Of a stretch of 64,000 nt of DNA, positions 34,543-44,228 are shown piece by piece. The position numbers and the translations under genes were made by a program. Under the pieces are notes generated by a model. That model was not told where the DNA came from. It made no database searches and saw only the letters and a program-made list of their open reading frames with translations. Position 1 is the first letter of the stretch; each line of letters opens with the position of its first letter. This DNA is from Isoetes taiwanensis (lineage: Eukaryota; Streptophyta; Lycopodiopsida; Isoetales; Isoetaceae): contig JAJEKV010000002.1 of NCBI GenBank assembly GCA_021234155.1, positions 31,133,234 to 31,197,233 of the forward strand, in the 5' to 3' direction.

Positions 34543-34812
34543 ATGAGAAATAAGATATTGAGCATCTTTTTGGATTTGATTGACTATTGGACTGATTTTG
34601 TGAGTTTATCTGATTTGGAAAGAACAGCTCAAAGCTATTTTTTAGAAGTAATAGATCATGAAGGCAGGCTAATTCACGCTTGGCGTGAATTACCAAAATC
34701 AAACAGTGTGATTCCGTGCTCCTTTTTTGCTAAATATACCTTGCCAAAGCACGCTTGGCGTGCATTACTGCTGCAATGTATGAGAAAAAGGCGCTCCTAT
34801 ATTTCATCTTAA
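34543..34812 (+). CDS. Hypothetical small protein, duplicated
   Basis: An 89-codon frame. Its last 70 codons are shared with 48626-48838 in unit 2 except for one residue. The sequence (SLSDLERTAQSYFLEVIDHE...) has two HAWR repeats that come from two DNA hairpins. Unit 2 has a stop that removes the N-terminal part. I recognise no domain. It could be a surviving exon or chance, since both copies are recent duplicates. Confidence 0.25.
   Translation: MRNKILSIFLDLIDYWTDFVSLSDLERTAQSYFLEVIDHEGRLIHAWRELPKSNSVIPCSFFAKYTLPKHAWRALLLQCMRKRRSYISS
34671..34763. repeat. Two short hairpins sharing CACGCTTGGCGTG
   Basis: At 34671-34691 the arms AATTCACGC and GCGTGAATT flank TTG. At 34749-34763 the arms GCACGC and GCGTGC flank TTG. 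Both are kept in unit 2 near 48701 and 48777. Confidence 0.7.
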
Positions 34813-35214
34813 TGGAACATACTCCTGATGCTTTAAGGAAAAAAAAGACTACTATGTTGTATTTTATTTGAGAAATAAATGTCTCATAAAGGTTTTATTG
34901 GGCTATTTTTTTTTTGTATTGCTATAGTAACTTCAATTTGACTTAGTTCCATGGGTTTTTAGTGAGATATTTGTTAAAATAATATTTACATATCTCAATA
35001 TAAAATCAATAATAATTTCCGTTATTATATTGTGTATATGAATGTGCTATTGTTTGCAAATGCTAATCAAACATTAATTTCCTTCCTGTATTTAATATAA
35101 TAATCAAAATGTCTACTAAATATGGATCAAACCTTGTAATCTTGCATAACAGCATGTCAAGCACCACAACATTATATTGAATATAAGGGATTTGCGAAAG
35201 TGGCGTGCTTTTGG
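34813..35214. other. AT-rich spacer, unit 1
   Basis: Matches unit 2 on both sides of the copia insertion. The phrase CTATAGTAACTTCAATTTG near 34923-34941 is the empty target site for that copia element. No gene seen. Confidence 0.6.
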
Positions 35215-35345
35215 AACAGACATAATCCCAATTTAAATGAATGATGGTTAACATGGGATTTGAACCCACTAATCCAGGGTTCTGTCTCACCATCAGGCCA
35301 AAATTAAGACTCTGCAACAGGATTTCGAACTATAAGAAGTTTGGC
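35215..35345 (-). mobile_element. tRNA-derived SINE, unit 1 copy
   Basis: On the minus strand an A-box-like TGGCCTGATGG (35290-35300) precedes a B-box GGTTCAAATCC (35256-35266) by about 30 bp, the polymerase III promoter spacing. The anticodon region does not form a tRNA. Unit 2 has the same element at about 54705-54840, so it predates the duplication. Its ends are approximate. Confidence 0.5.
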
Positions 35346-35757
35346 ACAAAAGAAAAATATAAGCAGACAACTCTATCCCTGGCAAATAACACTTTTCGTT
35401 GCTAATCGGTTAAGAAAGGATGGTTCAATGCATAGTTGAATGCTTAATTTGCATCCCCTTTTCACCTCTTATCTTATCTTATCTTCAACAAGGACCATAA
35501 ATAAAGTGTAAATGAAAAAAAAAAGGATAACTTATTTAAGAAGACTATGCTCAAACAAAACCCATGTTCTCAACCCTCGTCTAAACTATGGGCAAAAAAA
35601 CACGAGGCAACAACATGAATTAAGTCCCCTAGTTTTCAAATTCATGCCCACGTAGATAAGTCAATACAAAGGAATCTTCTCACACAAATTCTTCATTATT
35701 AAGTCCTGCATTTCAAGAAAATCTTTTGCACCATTCTAAAATATATAAATCCGCCCT
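35346..35757. other. Unit 1 right end
   Basis: Non-coding and matched by 54841-55262. Contains a TCTTATCTTATCTTATC run near 35466. It ends at CCGCCCTTGCTTGA, where unit 2 begins. Confidence 0.6.
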
Positions 35758-36946
35758 TGCTTGAGTAAGTCGGGGAAGGCCGCCGCGATAAATTTCTTGT
35801 ATTGATAAAGTGGCATAGAGTCACATGCCCGATATTAAATCGGTGCCCGTCGCAAACGCGTCACGCCTGACCAAATGTCGACCAAATGTCGACCCAATGT
35901 TGAACCCAAATGTGCCCGTTGTTGGCACATGAAGCTGCCCTAACGTAGAGCTCGTTTTGCCCTAACGCAGAGCTCCTTTTGCCCTAACTCGAAGCAAGCT
36001 TAGCCGAAGCATAGATCGTGGCTGCCCTTATCTACATTCATTAGCTGACCCTCCATTGTCCGGTACAAGCCGTTAGCATGTGCAAGGAGGAGCCATCGTT
36101 GGTGCCGCGGTCTTCCTTATTACGGCTCACTCATTAACTTTTTTGCATGGAATCACAAACATCTTGATTTTGGCTTGGTGAGCCTTCTTGGATCACAAAC
36201 ATCTGATTTTGGTGCACTTTAGCTCTTTTGGGCTGATTTTGGCTTTTTTCATCTTTAGGCTTACTTTCTTGCATGGAGGTGCATGCGGGCCGACTTCTCT
36301 GATTAAGTCTTTCTCCCTTCCATATAATTTCATCATTTTATTCACGGTTTAAAGATTTATGATTGTTGACAGTTTGTATACAATTCTTTCCAGGGTCTTT
36401 GGTCACGTATTCTCAAGATTAAGGCAATGGTCATGGTGGTATTTAAGTTTCCCTCCATTGTGGAGAATGGAGGGAGCCTTGCATGGAGGATCGACTCCAA
36501 TCAATGGAGAGCATCTTTGCCACACTATCAATCCAAGTTAAAGCTAGATCTGAGCCACACATTCTTTCCAAATTCAATTTCAAATTCTATGCTATGGCGC
36601 TCAGTAAAGAGTATTTAGATTGTTGCTCTTTGTCTCAATGGCTTTTAACCGCCATTCTCTACTTGGAGGCTTTAGGTTTCATGGCTCCTTCTACAAGAAA
36701 TAGATCACGAGAACGGATCTTTAGAAGCGAGAAGGCTGGCTGAGGTTCTTACACATCTTCCCTCTGTTTGTAACTCACACTAGAAGTAGAGGAAGAGCTA
36801 GAATTACAGACTCCACACTTTTTGGCCATCCCATTATGCCTGATGAATCTGAGCAAGCAAACCCTTACTCTGCACAAAAGATCATCGAAATTATAAGAGG
36901 GCTCATGGAGTGAAGAGGCCCTTGCCATGGCATTGAGTGAGGTCAC

Positions 36947-38035
36947 TTGGGTTATCTTTCAATAAGAAAAGGCGCCGAGAAATTTTGGTATCCACTGCCA
37001 CCACACTTAGGAACCATGTGTTCCACAAATCAAGTAGAAAGCAAAGGCGGGAGGCCTGGTGCCTTGACTATCAAGAAGGAAGAAGATCTTGTTAATTCTT
37101 GCCTTGACAAATTATGGATGGCTATGGTATTCTTTGTAACAATGTTGAGACACAAGTGGCTGAGATATGCTCCAACGAAATCACCCCTTTCAAAGGATGG
37201 GATGCGGGCCTCAAGTGGTGGAGGTGCTTCAAGGCCGGGCATCAGTTTGAACTTAAAGGCGTTCTCGGTGATAGATAATGCTAGAAGCGGTTGCACTAAA
37301 TGGCCCTAACCTTGATGCTTTCTATCACGAAGTCAAGAAGCCTTTGTCTAGTGTAACTTCCAACCCCTTCCACATTTGGAATTGTGATGAAAGTGGAGTG
37401 CAAAGCGAGCAAAGAGGCGGTGTGAGGGTGATTTCAAGGAAGGCGTAAAAGCAGGTTTTGAGAGGTATTTACAAAAGATGAAGCGATGGATAACAGTTCT
37501 TTCATGTGTAAATCTTTGGTGGAGGCAAGCTACCAAATCTATACATTTTGAAAGGTGTGAAACGTGAGGAATATCTAGAAGGATGTGAACCCGAAGCGGG
37601 GCTAGCAATGCACTCTAAAGCTTGGATGACCAATGACTTGTTTAGAGATTGGATAACTCACTTCAAAAATAATGTTCTGGTGGAGTTTCACTTTCTAATC
37701 CACATCTTCTCATTGTGGATGGACATGGCTCCACGTTAGCCTAGATACAATTAAGTATCACGGCTTCTATTGTGTTACATATCTTAAAACTGCCCGGCCC
37801 ATACAGGTCATAGGCTGCGGCCTCTTGGCGTTGCACCTTCAAGCCCTTTAAAGAGGCTTTGAAATATTAGGCACCAATATTACATTTTATAATATGGGAA
37901 TTGAGCCCTCAAAAGAGGACCTCCACGGCAATGATGCGCCGGGCTCTTGATCTTTGCATTAAGCGAGTCAAACATAAAAAATTTGGATTTATGAAAGGCG
38001 GCATCTATCCCTTTGACCCTTCAAAGGTGAAACCC
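36947..38035 (+). pseudogene. Degenerate pogo/jerky-type transposase
   Basis: Domains appear in order, in shifting frames. First is a psq-type helix-turn-helix (LSIRKGAEKFWYPLP, about 36953-36997). Next is a CENP-B-type DNA-binding domain (GRPGALTIKKEEDLV, then PFKGWDAGLKWWRCF near 37185-37235). The DDE catalytic domain follows, with NCDESGV near 37383 and LLIVDGHGS near 37703-37730, holding the first two acidic residues, and a GIYPFDP segment near 38005. At least three frameshifts and several stops break it. After it, a Lys/Glu-rich frame (38372-38587) may be the acidic/basic tail. Function was cut-and-paste transposition; none is possible now. Confidence 0.7.
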
Positions 38036-39903
38036 GGTATCAGAGGAAGACATGTGGTCTAGGAAAATCTGCCTCAACCGGTACACGGGTATTATGACAT
38101 TCCATTGTTTGTTTTGTGTTGAGAATTGTTATGTTATATTGTATAATCATTGTTTTATATTAGGTATTGGAAATCGAGTCAAAGTGTTCTTTTGTCACCT
38201 CAAGTGACCAACCAAATGAGAATGGTATGTTTATGTAATACTTCCATTTTAGCGATGGACATTTATACCTAATAGCTGCTGCTATAGGTATTGCGGAGTA
38301 ATGGTGAAAGGCTGCCAATGGGCATTTGGCATCTAATCTTGCATTGAAATCTGACCCCTAGCCCCTAGCCAATGGAGCGAGGCACTTCAAATGCCAATTC
38401 TAGAAGACCAAGAATGAAGACCTTTGTACCAAAAGGATATCCAAGTAGCACACTTTTAGTCACAAAGGCAGATTTTATTGCAAGAATGGAGCAAGAAGTT
38501 AAGCAAAAGGAAGAGAAGAAGAAGCAAAAGGAGGAAAACACAAAAGAAGAAGAAGGAATTAATGGAGGGAAGAAAGCGACAGGATGAAATGCTTAGGCAA
38601 AAGGAGGAAAAGATATAGGGCCAAACATCCCGATAAGTTTCTGTTTATGGCCCTCAAACCACCAAAAATTGAGGCACTTCTTGCAAGAGAAAGATGCAAG
38701 GAAAATTTGGCAACAAAGAGGGGCAAAGCAAGCTTCAAAGAAGGTAAAGATTTCTAATATTTTGTCTTATAAAGCTGCTATATTGTATACTAACTATCAT
38801 CATGCAATTTGTGGTTGTAGGTCCAAATAGAAGGCGCCATGGAAGGCTTTGTTCTTTGGTGAAATCATGCAATGCAATTATCACGAGATGGGGATGTTGT
38901 TGAAGAGGAGGTTGCAAATGAGGCCCGGTTTCTGATTTAGAGAGTGGGAGTTCTGCGGATGTAGTGGATGAAGATGAAGTGAAACGAGGTTAGTTGAAAA
39001 GGACATTGCGAAGGGCATTTTCTTGGTGAGGATTCTAGTTTCTTTCAAGACAGACCCGATTACACGAAAGTCCCGATGAAATTGGGTGCTCATGGGAGGA
39101 CACCCATGAATGCTTTCATGATGCTGATTCGGAGCTCAACAAATTGTATCGATGCTCAACAAAATGCAAAAAAAATAGGCAGAATTTGACTCTCCAATGT
39201 TTGTTTACTCGATCCATCCAACGGATGCGGCTCTTAACTTGAACCACGAGAAGTGGCATGAATCATTGCAATGGTAGACCAAAGAGAACAAAGACTTTAA
39301 ATAGTCTGTATGCTGACTTTGTTTAATATTAAGTCTACAACTTGTAGACTTTTGTAGTAATCAGTTTTGGCATTTTGCCAGACTTAACCCCTCTGGAATT
39401 TTGTGATGCCAAAATCAGATTTTTTCTGTAATGGAAATGGAACGAAGACATTGCTTCCAATCTGTTTTTGTGTTTGCTTCCAATCTGTTTTTGTGTTCAT
39501 TTTCTGTAACTATTAGGCTTCGTTGGGGGCCATTCTGTGGAATGTGAAGGTCCATTTTAGGACTGTTGGTGCTCCAAAAGAGGGCAGGTTTTGTTCCAAT
39601 ATCGGGCAGGATGTGGACCATGAAGGGCTGTAGCAAGACCATTATCAGGCACTTTGTGGACACTCAAAGGCTGCTGCTAGTCCATCACTGGGCAACTAGA
39701 GGACCAGGTTAGTCCAGAAATGTCAAGTTTTTTAGTTGGTATTTTTAGGTAGTAGACATTTTTTTCCCACCCCAAATCTTCTGTAAACATGTAAAGAACA
39801 TCTTGAACTGTCACAATTTGCCTGCTCCGTGTTGTTTAGGTAGATTTTGGGTGCTCCAGGATGGTTCAAATTCTTATTTGCACCAACTGTGGGCACCTTA
39901 CTC
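38036..39903. other. 3' part of the pogo-like element
   Basis: Contains the KQKEEKKKQKEEN-rich frame (38372-38587) and further open pieces around 38620-38760 (HPDKFLFMALKPPKIEALLA) that may belong to the transposase C-terminus. 39250-39900 is non-coding. Confidence 0.4.
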
Positions 39904-40011
39904 TACCCCTGAAAGAGTCGCTTTATTTATTTCAACAAAAGAGATTGATAATATCATAGTTTTCATTCTCTGTATCACATCACGCTTACAATTAGTCACA
40001 AGGCAAGTTAG

Positions 40012-41510
40012 TCAAGGAGGAACAGATATGGCTTGCAAAGGTATAGCTCTTGGCAAAGATAACCCAAATAATTCACTCATGTCCAGATCTTGGGCAGACT
40101 GACCTGCAGGAAGGCTCAATTGAACTTGTGAAGCAGATTTGCCAGAGTTAATTGGATCATGCTGATCAAATGGCAGCACATCAAAATCTATGCCCTTCAC
40201 ATCCTTGCTGCTTCCTAAAAATCTGTCTGGATTGAACACTTCAGGCTCGTCCCATGTATTGGGATCTCTTCCTATTGCCCATACATTCACTAGCAATGTG
40301 GTTCGCTTTGGTATTTCAAAGCCCTCTACAGTGCAATATTCTGTAGATTCGTGAGGCACAAGAAGAGGAACTGCAGGATGCAACCTGAAGGTCTCTTTCA
40401 CAACACAATTTAAAAGTCAAACTTGAGAGGTCTGATTCCTCAACCATTCTCTTCATTCCAACAACTGAGTCTATCTCATTCTGAGCCTTTTTAACATGTG
40501 AGGAAATCGAAGAAGCTCTGCCAGTGCCCATTCTACAGTTATTGCTGTAGTATCTGTCCCTACAGTCAGTATATTCTGCACTTCATAGACAGAATACATA
40601 AGCAAACATGCAAGCACTGTAAAACCATTATTCTTGGGGAACAAACACTGATTACCTTAAGAATGGCTTTAATCTTGTCATGGCTAAGCATCCCATCTAT
40701 GTCAGACTCAGTTGCAAAGCACATCCAGCAGGTCTTGTTTCTGACCTGCAGATTTCTGCATATGTTCATAGATAATATTTTGTAATAAAGCATCCATTTT
40801 TTATGAGCTCTTTTTGTCCGCTCCTGGTAGCCCTGAAGATCAAGCCATGATAGAAAAGGCAAATAATCCCCAAGGTTGAAAGCACCAGCCAGAAAAAATG
40901 CTTCCCTACTTAATTCTCTGAAATACTCTGCTTCACTTTGAGATTCAAAAAATCTTGCCTCCTAATGCTATTTGAGTGATTACCCGTGTGGATAAATCAG
41001 AAAGCACATGATTCAAATTGATAATCTTACCGGCTTCGCTTTCCTTTCGGATTGAACCCACCATAGAAAGAATCTCATTCTGGCGCACATGAAGAGTATC
41101 CGCCATTCGTTTAGGAGTGAAGAGCTCCATGACACAGATCTTTCTCATCTGGCGCCAGTGGTCTCCATACGGGGCAAACACTAAATCGGTATGGTCGTTT
41201 ACGAAGAGCTTTGCAAAGATGGATTTGGGCCTAGATGCAAAAATTTGGTCATGGTTCTTGAGGAAAGTTTTGGCCATGTGAGGCGAGGATGCCACTAAAG
41301 TGGGTTTTGAACCCAGTTTGAGATGCATAAGAGGGCCATATTTTAGAGACAAATCTCGCAGAGACCGGTGAGGAGGTTTCCCAACAAATATAGATGACCA
41401 ATTACAGGCAGAGATGGTGGCGACCTGAGGTAAATTTCTCCTTGATGATGCAACGAACTTTGCAATCAAAGAAATAAAAAAAGCAACAAGCACACAAGGA
41501 AGATGTCCAT
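40012..41510 (-). pseudogene. Cytochrome P450, CYP71 clan, copy 2
   Basis: Same gene as copy 1. It starts at MDIFLVC (41510) and keeps the 80-bp intron position, ETFR and FNPDRF. Defects: a homopolymer insertion near 40950 and indels near 40800 and 40718 shift exon 1; a 1-nt loss near 40494 shifts exon 2; and a deletion of about 38 bp near 40167 removes the heme loop with the essential cysteine, so the frame jumps from DVLPF to unrelated residues. It could not bind heme. Unlike copies 1 and 3 it keeps 17 bp after the I-helix (encoding AELLR), so it preserves ancestral sequence there. Confidence 0.85.
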
Positions 41511-43460
41511 GTTTTTGTTATGAGCAAGCACATATGGAAGTTTGTCTATGTTCTTGTTATGTATACACGAAAAGTCACTTACGTGACCTTTCTGCTGTAG
41601 AAACAGGGCGGCGCGTGGCAGTGCGGTAACGTGGAGGAGAGTTAGGGTTGTTCTGCGCCACGCGTCCTCAATACGACGGTCGAAGCAGAGACGTCGCATA
41701 AAAAAAACCGAATATTTGTAGTTGTAGTTCTCGGTAAAGAAAGTCTGCTAAAATTTGCCAGGTGGCAACATCTCATTGGCATCCAGGATAGACCGCCCCT
41801 AACTGTCCTTTACATAGAAGGATGCGACTGAAATATCTTCTAAGGGATGTGTGGACCTTAAGGTGCTCGTTTTCGTCAATGTAAGAAAATATATTATATA
41901 TTTTAAGGCCTGATTTTGACAAACTGTAAGGTACAAAGTTGCCCCAATGATAGCAACTCTTACACATGTCGAACTTTTATTATAAGATATCTTCTATTAT
42001 GTCTTACTAGAAAAAGTGCCCAGCAATGGGGCTTCTCACCGGGCATAAAAAATGTTGAAATTGTATTAACAGTGGCTTCAAGTTGATTATGTGATGGCAA
42101 ATATTATCTTCTTGAATAGAAATTATTTGTCAAAAAATGGGAAAATAAAAGTTGTCATGTCTTTTGATAATACTGTTGTGAAAGATGTCATGTAAGTAAA
42201 GAATCAGTAGAGAAATGTAATGGGCATCTGGCATTACTATCTTATTTTGAGGAGAGCTGCATTTTTTTGAAACAAGATGAAGTTGCATAGATTTACTTAT
42301 GTTGGAGGGACTAAGTTGGTGAAACACGTCGAAGATAACTGAAAAATATAAAAACATTTTCGTACACGGTATTATATGATGTTTTTAATTCGAATACGTT
42401 TCTAGTTCAACTCCAAGCTATATATTTATATTTTTATCCTTAGTAAAAAGCCCAAAGAAAAATTGGAACTGTGTTAATAATTCTTCCTATTGCACATATG
42501 TGGTCTCTTTTTTGGCGTGATTGGACATGTGTAATGCCTTTTAAGCATTGGGAGTTATTTATAATTGAAGGGTTGAATACTCAGGCAATTGTGAAGTAGA
42601 TGACACCGCATTGATTTGTTCATATCTTTATGAAATTTACGTGAAATTGATTGTTGATGGTACGTGGTTTCTAATGGTTGGCCCGGTGTATGCAGGATTA
42701 TCGTTTGTAGATGTACGTCTGGCATTGTCAGACATAAGTATCATTTGTACTATAGGCATCCATGAAGTTGTAGAGATTCTGTGAAGTTGTTGATCGTACT
42801 TTTGTTTGAGATTGTCAGAAGAGGGAGTTGTAGGAATGTAGGAATGAGATTGGATAACATGCACTTCTTCTATTTCATGACAATCGACTCACCTTTTGCA
42901 GTCTTCGCCTTGCTGGTATTCGATCTTGTATTGTGTCTTACAGACATCAGAAAGGGAACGTCAATGTTATAGACATCTATAGCTATGTAGCCATGAAATC
43001 ATAACTAATAACAACTTATAAATTGAAGGCCCATTGAATTGTATAGAGCTTATTGTAAATCGAGATAATGATGTTAATCCTTGCAAAAGTCAAGGACTTA
43101 TGATCGTTGGTTATTTTGTCTATCACATCAATGGACCTCCCATCAACATGGCATAGAATATGAAAATTGTGCAAGTTGCTAGGCGAAAAGGCAGTTTTGA
43201 TATTACATAGCTTTTTTATTTATAACGTTAGTTCTTTTGCTTTCCCCATGTTGGATAAAATAGTGGTGATGTTGAGCATTAGTGGGGGCATTTGTAAACC
43301 CAAGATGATGTCAATGGTTCTTGTAAATGCCTTTCATCAATTGTGCATGGTTAAGAAATCGTTTGAAATGTATAGGTATGCTAGGCACTTTCTAAACATA
43401 TGTAAGGCACCTTTTTTGTTTGTTTGATGGAATATTTCCGTTCAAAAAAAAAAAAACTGA
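41511..43460. other. P450 upstream flank and block F, unit 2
   Basis: The flank (41511-42420) runs directly into block F (from CTATATATTTATATTTTTATCC near 42418), showing the ancestral junction that the 13-kb block interrupts in unit 1. Small frames in F (42781-42972 plus, 42637-42864 minus) have no domain. Confidence 0.6.
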
Positions 43461-43679
43461 GAGCACCACGTGTACTTCGAAAATATAGCTAAAAAAAATT
43501 AAAAAGAGTGATTGAATGATGTGACCTTTTCTTGCTCCGCAAGCAAGCCCGTTCTTGCTCTGCAAACTTCATGGTATTGCGCCGATTCTAGTTTTCGAGA
43601 TTTCTTGGATCACTGTCAGTTCCGGATCGTTTCTTAGGCGATTACGAAAGGGCAGGGTGCAGATCCGGCGTTACTAACT

Positions 43680-44228
43680 ATGAGGACCCTGAAAACCTTT
43701 GTTATGAGATTAGAGATGGCAAATATTGAGCTATGGCCGAATATCAGAGATGCCTTCCCTGCTCGGCCAGAAGAATCTAAGTCATCTGATTTTGTTGGAG
43801 AAGTAACAACTGATTTTAAAAAGTTGAGCTTCTGGGAACGTTTTTCACAAGCATGGAATTTCCTCTTCCCTCCCAAAAGGACGGCATCATCTAATGCTGA
43901 GATTGCAAAACAAAGATTGAGAATGATTCTTATAGCTGACCGTTGTGCTGTCAGTGATGAGACAAAGCGGAAAATTGTGTCAAACATAATTGATGCGCTT
44001 TCAAATTTTGTAGAAATAGAGTCTGAGGAGAAGGTCCAGCTTAATGTGGCTACTGATCCTAATCTTGGAACTGTATACTCTGTCACAGTTCTTGTCCATC
44101 GAGTGAAACCCGAGTATGAAGACTACAACGACCAGCTCAGGAATATTGACCTTGGTGAAGGACTTGGTGGGATGAGAACCTGCGATGTGACCTTTGAATA
44201 TCCAGAAGCAAAAAGAGTGAAGCAGTGA
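43680..44228 (+). CDS. MinE: Chloroplast division factor MinE
   Basis: 182 codons matching plant MinE, the stromal protein that works with MinD to keep the FtsZ ring at mid-plastid. Near residues 48-65 is the SFWERFSQAWNFLFPP segment, then NAEIAKQRLRMILIADR (the MinD-contact region), KRKIVSNIIDALSNFVEI, EEKVQLNVATDPNLGTVYSV and VKPEY, ending in a VTFEYP tail. Plant MinE usually runs to about 230 residues with a transit peptide. No transit peptide is present here, so an upstream exon is likely. A TTTCTTAG acceptor at 43631-43638 leaves an open frame into this ATG and fits that. No frameshift is seen. Unit 1 has a broken copy and unit 3 lost it, so this may be the only working copy in the array. 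Confidence 0.85.
   Translation: MRTLKTFVMRLEMANIELWPNIRDAFPARPEESKSSDFVGEVTTDFKKLSFWERFSQAWNFLFPPKRTASSNAEIAKQRLRMILIADRCAVSDETKRKIVSNIIDALSNFVEIESEEKVQLNVATDPNLGTVYSVTVLVHRVKPEYEDYNDQLRNIDLGEGLGGMRTCDVTFEYPEAKRVKQ

Larger units (their letters stand above)
9238..35757. repeat. Tandem unit 1 of the P450-minE segment
   Basis: Sequence here aligns in order with unit 2 and unit 3: P450 (9369-10894), upstream flank (to about 11836), block F (25004-26050), minE (26251-26804), a long AT block (30250-33670), and the region to the SINE near 35300. Three blocks have no counterpart in the other units: 11837-25003, 27184-30249 and about 33674-34384. Removing them leaves about 9.6 kb, the same as unit 2 without its own insertions. 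The left boundary is where similarity begins, at the phrase CAAGTGGCATA near 9247. Confidence 0.85.
35818..39903 (+). mobile_element. Pogo/Tigger-like (Tc1/mariner) transposon
   Basis: A 4086-bp insertion flanked by TA (35816-35817 and 39904-39905), with inverted ends GAGTCACATGCCC and GAGTAAGGTGCCC. Units 1 (near 9252) and 3 (near 56101) keep the uninterrupted GGCATA-CTCTGAAAGAG site. TA duplication and a CENP-B-like transposase remnant agree on the pogo group. Short tandem repeats lie just inside the left end (CCAAATGTCGA near 35873-35915; GCCCTAACGCAGAGCTC near 35937-35990). The transposase is broken, so the element is dead. Confidence 0.8.

Noticed and set aside
35256-35300. tRNA gene on the minus strand (also 54750-54794 and 58658-58723)
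   Set aside because: A and B boxes are present but no cloverleaf or anticodon arm forms; SINE heads explain them better.
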